A stretch of 64,000 nucleotides of DNA from the NCBI GenBank assembly GCA_965267505.1, contig OZ254081.1, positions 3,156,525-3,220,524 on the forward strand. The letters are read 5' to 3'. The translations under genes and the position numbers were made by a program. The stretch comes from JANQHS01 sp965267505. GTDB taxonomy: Bacteria; Bacteroidota; Bacteroidia; Cytophagales; CCMP332. Below, in pieces: positions 60,550 through 64,000 of this stretch; positions within the stretch are counted from its first letter, which is position 1, and each line of letters starts with the position of its first letter. The notes beneath the pieces were generated by a model that saw nothing but the letters and a program-made list of their open reading frames with translations, did not search any database and was not told where the DNA came from.

Positions 60550-61034
60550 GGAAGGGTAAGAATTTGGTCTTCCATTCCATTCTTTGTTAGGCCCAATTGC
60601 TCTACGCTGAAAAAATGAGCATAGTCTACATTCAAACAATGATTTAATAAAACCCTGCTCCCATAAGGATGAAAGGCTGGATGGGTACCTTGTTTATTCC
60701 AAAAGCCAATAGCTTGTTCCCTTAATTTTCCGACCATCTTTATCCGGTCCTTTCGATAACGATCAATCTCGCTTTCCATGTCCCTATCCGAAAAAGTGCG
60801 ATCATTTCCTGGGTCATAGGACCTAATCTCAGGCTCATCCTCCTCAATAAATTGCTGAAATCTTGAATGAAGTATGACCTGTGCATCAGCCAAATGACAG
60901 ACTTGATCGTGAATACTCCACTTCCCTTCTAGCCTGTGCTGAGAATAGCGAGCTGGATCTATCTGCTCAAGAAGGTGTGTCAAGCTTGCATGGCTGTTTT
61001 CCAAAATGCTCAATAATATTTCAATTTCTTCCAC
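60546..61034 (-). CDS. DinB-like superfamily protein
   Basis: A 162-aa four-helix-bundle protein of the DinB/YfiT class. KWSIHDQVCHLADAQVI holds the first conserved His, GTHPAFHPYGSRVLLNH the others, giving a three-His metal site. Members include thiol-dependent transferases (bacillithiol S-transferase type) as well as many of unknown function. The frame reaches ATG 61076 inside the hydrolase gene; I take the GTG at 61034, 5 bases after the hydrolase stop, because it gives a normal N-terminus. The bacillithiol link via bshB1 is only suggestive. Confidence 0.75.
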   Translation of the reverse strand: MEEIEILLSILENSHASLTHLLEQIDPARYSQHRLEGKWSIHDQVCHLADAQVILHSRFQQFIEEDEPEIRSYDPGNDRTFSDRDMESEIDRYRKDRIKMVGKLREQAIGFWNKQGTHPAFHPYGSRVLLNHCLNVDYAHFFSVEQLGLTKNGMEDQILTLP

Positions 61035-61039
61035 TATTA

Positions 61040-61798
61040 TTAGATTCTTGATAAGAATTTCCAAAGGGCATTCCATGCATCGATGGTCGAACTTTTTGTG
61101 CGATCTTCTACAAACATTGAACTTCCATGAACTCCAAAAGCGGCTACGTAAGTGAAAAAACCAAGGTCCTTAGCTCTCTCAAATTGCTCTTTCACTGGAG
61201 GGTATTCCATCTCCTTTTTTGGTCTGAGGAGCATTACAGGCACCTTTATTTCAGCCATGTACCGATTAGGGTCACAAGGCTCCATTGGGCCCGAAGATGC
61301 AGGTGAGCAGGCTACCAAAGCTTTAACATCGTTTGGGTTCTTTCGTCCCAATTCAAATAATAAGCCCGCAGAATAACTGCTTCCCCAAATAATTAGGCCC
61401 TTACCATTTGATTTTTCTTTCAGGTAATCTAATGCGCCTTGCATGTCCGGACGGGTTGAACAATAGCCAGGGTCATCTTCAAACACAGCGGACGTGCGGT
61501 TTGAGAATCCAAACCTCTCTCCGCCAGATCGCTGATCTACCGCCAATACATTATACCCTTCTTTGATCAACACAGGTACAATTGGACCATATTCTCCCCT
61601 GGCGTTCGAACCCGCTTGATGAAAAAGAACAATTGTAACCTTCGCCTTATTACCTTCAAAATAATCTGCATATACCATTACACCATCCGTTGCTTTAAAA
61701 GAAACAGTTTCGTGCTTAATACCTTTATATGGAACTTCCTGGCTAAATATTGAAATAGGAAAAAAAAGAAGGAATAGGCTTTGATAGATCTTTTGCAT
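61040..61798 (-). CDS. Secreted alpha/beta hydrolase
   Basis: A 252-aa protein with a signal peptide (cleavage near IFSQ, residue 20). The fold shows VTIVLFHQAGSNARGEYG (oxyanion region), VLAVDQRSGGERFG, the nucleophile elbow GSSYSAG (about 146-152), an acid in the next strands, and GVHGSSM with the likely catalytic His near the C-terminus. It resembles dienelactone-hydrolase-like esterases; substrate unknown. It is probably cotranscribed with the DinB gene. Confidence 0.85.
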   Translation of the reverse strand: MQKIYQSLFLLFFPISIFSQEVPYKGIKHETVSFKATDGVMVYADYFEGNKAKVTIVLFHQAGSNARGEYGPIVPVLIKEGYNVLAVDQRSGGERFGFSNRTSAVFEDDPGYCSTRPDMQGALDYLKEKSNGKGLIIWGSSYSAGLLFELGRKNPNDVKALVACSPASSGPMEPCDPNRYMAEIKVPVMLLRPKKEMEYPPVKEQFERAKDLGFFTYVAAFGVHGSSMFVEDRTKSSTIDAWNALWKFLSRI

Positions 61799-61862
61799 GA
61801 GTTGAATTTATTAATCTCCATTTGCCTTCAAAAATTGCTTTACACCAGCGGTCTTTGAAGGG

Positions 61863-62456
61863 TCAAAACAAAAAAAGGAACACAGTGAGCTGGGCAAGAA
61901 AGAAGATCGCATAAAGAGTTCGGAGCCAATTTCTATCAATAAAAACGTTGGCCAGGCTAACCAGGAAATGGATCAGTAAACCAAAAGTTGCATTTTGCTC
62001 AGGGGCTGGTTGAAGGAGGATTTCTATAAGAGTGTTGAGACCCCAATAGATCGCAAAAAGGCTAAAAAACCACTTCCTGTTATCCAGGAAGGAATCTTTC
62101 AGATCCAGTGCCTCTTTCTCAGGGATTCTAGGAAAAAATGTGGTAATGATCAGAAAGATCATAATGTTCGGGATCACGGCATACAGGAAGTGAAGCATGG
62201 AAATAGAAACATAACCCAGCCGCAACCATGACACATACCAAGTTGTGATAAATAAACAAATGAGAGCAAAGGACCAGACCCAAAATTCCCAATAATGACT
62301 GACCCTATGCCTGATTTTTAGTACCTGCCCTATGGAAACGAAGAATTCTGCAACCGCAAAGGCAAAAATCAAACTGAGAAAGATCACCTGGTACTCAGTA
62401 AATGAGAAACCCATAACGTGATCCGGGAATTCAAGGTTTCTTAGGTTTTCTAACAT
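61863..62456 (-). CDS. Six-helix membrane protein, unknown
   Basis: A 197-aa integral membrane protein with about six hydrophobic helices (for example IFLSLIFAFAVAEFFVSIG, FALICLFITTWYVSWL, IPNIMIFLIITTFF, WFFSLFAIYWGLNTLIEILL, TLYAIFFLAQLTVFLFLF). It has no charged catalytic motif, so I assign no function. The gene is 65 bases downstream of the hydrolase start on the same strand and is preceded by the SnoaL terminator. Confidence 0.55.
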   Translation of the reverse strand: MLENLRNLEFPDHVMGFSFTEYQVIFLSLIFAFAVAEFFVSIGQVLKIRHRVSHYWEFWVWSFALICLFITTWYVSWLRLGYVSISMLHFLYAVIPNIMIFLIITTFFPRIPEKEALDLKDSFLDNRKWFFSLFAIYWGLNTLIEILLQPAPEQNATFGLLIHFLVSLANVFIDRNWLRTLYAIFFLAQLTVFLFLF

Positions 62457-62476
62457 TGTTACAGGGAAAAATAAAC

Positions 62477-62498
62477 AAAAAACCGCCTTTCGGCGGTT
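62477..62498 (-). terminator. Intrinsic terminator of the SnoaL-like gene
   Basis: ACCGCC/GGCGGT stem with a 4-base loop (62482-62497) followed by six T on the minus strand, directly after the SnoaL-like stop. Confidence 0.85.
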
Positions 62499-62502
62499 TC
62501 AA

Positions 62503-62868
62503 TTATCCGGGCATATTATAATAGAATCGCTCATGAACGATCTGATCGCCTTCCCATTTCTTAACTGAGGTCTCCTCCCATTTCATCCGGTTTCCATCAA
62601 CAAAAGTTACGTCCATCCATGACTCCGACATAGTGATTCCTTCGGCCTCGTTAGAAGTAACTGCCGTGACTCCCCCACCATGCCATTCTTTAATAGATCC
62701 TAAAAACTGGATCTCACGTTCTCTATTGGCATCTTTTCCTTCCATAGCTCCAAATCTTGGTTCTTCCATTACCACATTTTCCGCGTAATATTTCTCAAAG
62801 GCATCCATCATCTTGCCTTCTCCAACTAGCTGGTGTAAATCTTTTTCTTTTTCTAAATAGCTCATCAT
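62503..62868 (-). CDS. SnoaL-like (NTF2-fold) protein
   Basis: A 121-aa protein of the SnoaL-like superfamily, distinct from the copy at 2559. It has LHQLVGEGKMMDAFEKYYAENVVMEEPRFGAMEGKDA at the N-terminus and then a sheet with WMDVTFVDGNRMKWEETSVKKWEGDQIVHERFYYN. The substrate is unknown. Two adjacent ATG codons open the frame. It is divergent from the reductase at 62926 and has its own terminator. Confidence 0.7.
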   Translation of the reverse strand: MMSYLEKEKDLHQLVGEGKMMDAFEKYYAENVVMEEPRFGAMEGKDANREREIQFLGSIKEWHGGGVTAVTSNEAEGITMSESWMDVTFVDGNRMKWEETSVKKWEGDQIVHERFYYNMPG

Positions 62869-62925
62869 TAATTCTTTTGTCGAAAATATTTAAAAATTAA
62901 ATCATATTAGCGCCTCAATCTAAAT

Positions 62926-63897
62926 ATGAAAGCTGCCATCTTCAAATCCTATGGGCCTCCGGAAGTACTCACCATAACAGAGGTAGCAAAACCTAAAATC
63001 AAGAAGAATGATATCCTGGTAAAAATCCAATATTCTACCGTTACCGCTGGAGATTGTGAATTAAGAAGGTTCGATATCCAGAACTCCTGGAAGATTTTCG
63101 TTGCAATTTTTATGGGATTCCCCAGACCCAGGAAAAAAATACTGGGACAGGACTTCGCCGGAGTAGTTGAAGAGGTGGGGTCTAGTGTAAAAAATTTCAA
63201 GGTTGGGGATAAGGTGTTCGGACCTTCCGAAAAATTGGGATGCTATTCAGAATATCAAAAATTCAGCGCGAGGGGCCCTATTTTAAAGGCACCAAACGAA
63301 ATCGCGCTTAAGGAATTGGCTTGTTTGGGAACCGGAGGCCTTAATGCACTTCATTTCATGAGATTGGCTGAAATAAAGCCTGGGGATAAGATGGTCATCA
63401 ATGGTGCGGGAGGCAGTATAGGAACCTATGCCTTGCAAATAGCAAGGAACCAAGGTGCGCTGGTGGATTGTATAGATAGCCCCAATAAACATAAAATGCT
63501 TCGAGAGTTGGGAGCCCAAAAAACGTTTGGATTCGAAAATGAAAAGCTTTGGGATAGGAAGGTCGAGTATGATATTGTGTTTGATGTTGCTGGAAAGGAC
63601 AAGCTAAGCGATCTATCAATTCCCTTAAAGAATGGTGGTAGATTAATCGACAGCAACCCAAGTATTTCCGGATTCTTTTATTCCAAATGGAAAAACATAC
63701 GGAGTTCAAAAAAGATCATACCGGCTTTGGCCAGTTATAGTTCTGAAAACCTTGAACTATTACTAAACTGGATGTTGGAGGGGAGTTTAAAATCAGCCAT
63801 AGATAAGGTAATGCCCATATCTCAGATCAAGGAAGGGCATGAATATGTTGAAAAGGGAATGAAGTGCGGGAATCTTCTAATTGAAATGAAATTTTGA
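62926..63897 (+). CDS. Zinc-less MDR-family NAD(P) oxidoreductase, quinone-oxidoreductase-like
   Basis: A 323-aa medium-chain dehydrogenase/reductase. The N-terminal catalytic fold (STVTAGDCELRRFD, KILGQDFAGVVEEVGSSV, FKVGDKVFG) is followed by a nucleotide-binding fold with NGAGGSIGTYALQIA. It lacks the Cys/His zinc set of alcohol dehydrogenases, so it belongs with the zeta-crystallin-like quinone or enoyl reductases using NADPH. Substrate unknown. The next gene overlaps its stop by 4 bases. Confidence 0.88.
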   Translation: MKAAIFKSYGPPEVLTITEVAKPKIKKNDILVKIQYSTVTAGDCELRRFDIQNSWKIFVAIFMGFPRPRKKILGQDFAGVVEEVGSSVKNFKVGDKVFGPSEKLGCYSEYQKFSARGPILKAPNEIALKELACLGTGGLNALHFMRLAEIKPGDKMVINGAGGSIGTYALQIARNQGALVDCIDSPNKHKMLRELGAQKTFGFENEKLWDRKVEYDIVFDVAGKDKLSDLSIPLKNGGRLIDSNPSISGFFYSKWKNIRSSKKIIPALASYSSENLELLLNWMLEGSLKSAIDKVMPISQIKEGHEYVEKGMKCGNLLIEMKF

Positions 63898-64000
63898 CCC
63901 AGGAAACCGAAAGACCACAGGCTACCGAGTTAGGAGAAAGGATTGGTTCCCTGGATTTCTTGAGGGGAATTTCCATTCTTGGGATATTATTCATCAACAT
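63894..64000 (+). CDS. DUF418 family membrane protein, start only
   Basis: The window ends inside this gene. The open part reads L/M-TQETERPQATELGERIGSLD, then FLRGISILGILFIN, the hallmark opening of the first membrane helix of DUF418 proteins (a family near acyltransferase-3-like membrane proteins, role unclear). The frame has no ATG. TTG at 63894 overlaps the oxidoreductase stop as TTGA and is the likely start; ATT at 63891 is the only other. Only 35 codons are visible. Confidence 0.75.
   Translation, partial: MTQETERPQATELGERIGSLDFLRGISILGILFIN

Noticed and set aside
1..64000. CRISPR array, insertion sequence or phage genes
   Set aside because: No regular 25-40 base direct repeats with spacers, no transposase or integrase motifs and no phage structural genes were seen.

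Overview
The window is chromosomal DNA of a Bacteroidota bacterium. Three things support this. Four secreted proteins end in type IX secretion (T9SS) type A sorting domains with a YPNP-type motif. Several genes are preceded by the TAnnTTTG -7 promoter element of this phylum, some with an upstream TTG. Shine-Dalgarno sequences are nearly absent, while TTG and GTG starts are common. The class cannot be fixed from the sequence. I see no phage, insertion sequence, CRISPR array or plasmid gene; coding density is high and most genes are housekeeping.

Layout. 0-8 kb: envelope and secreted proteins (coiled-coil protein, transglutaminase-like lipoprotein, GEHP-repeat lipoprotein, SnoaL-like protein, outer-membrane proteins, an LpxR-type lipid A deacylase, and kelch and NHL beta-propeller T9SS cargo). 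8-13 kb, minus strand: a probable operon of a 204-aa protein, a highly charged lipoprotein, gyrA and a TPR protein. 13-25 kb: tRNA-Thr(TGT), a DUF349 protein, algH-miaE, pdxH plus a glycosyltransferase, trxB-bshB1, pnp, rpsO, and an LptF/G permease with a START-like protein. 24.7-25.1 kb: tRNA-Met(CAT) behind an unusual structured leader that holds a tRNA-like 73-mer. 25-31 kb: an AddB-like nuclease, NUDIX, an RsmF-like methyltransferase, mnmA. 31-37 kb: Hsp20, a parallel beta-helix protein, a Na+/H+ antiporter, an M43 metalloprotease. 37-41 kb: cysQ-cysC-cysD-cysN, a PAPS synthesis and turnover cassette with no sulfite-forming genes. 41-49 kb: a small sensor-like membrane protein, HNH, a GluQ-RS gene lacking a normal start codon, a SprB-repeat T9SS protein, prfC, an exonuclease/GIY-YIG fusion. 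49-56 kb: two thioredoxin-fold proteins flanking a conserved unknown, SRAP, an outer-membrane protein, menE. 56-58 kb: a cold-shock cluster (DEAD-box helicase, small basic protein, Csp). 58-64 kb: membrane proteins, DinB, an alpha/beta hydrolase, SnoaL, a quinone-oxidoreductase-like protein, and the first codons of a DUF418 gene.

Genes that work together: tRNA modification and decoding (miaE, mnmA, gluQ, prfC), RNA processing (pnp, rpsO, helicase, Csp), thiol redox (trxB, bshB1, TlpA-like proteins), sulfate activation (cysQCDN) and the cell envelope.

No clearly new multi-gene system is visible. The most unusual stretch is the leader of tRNA-Met. The next is the gluQ start.
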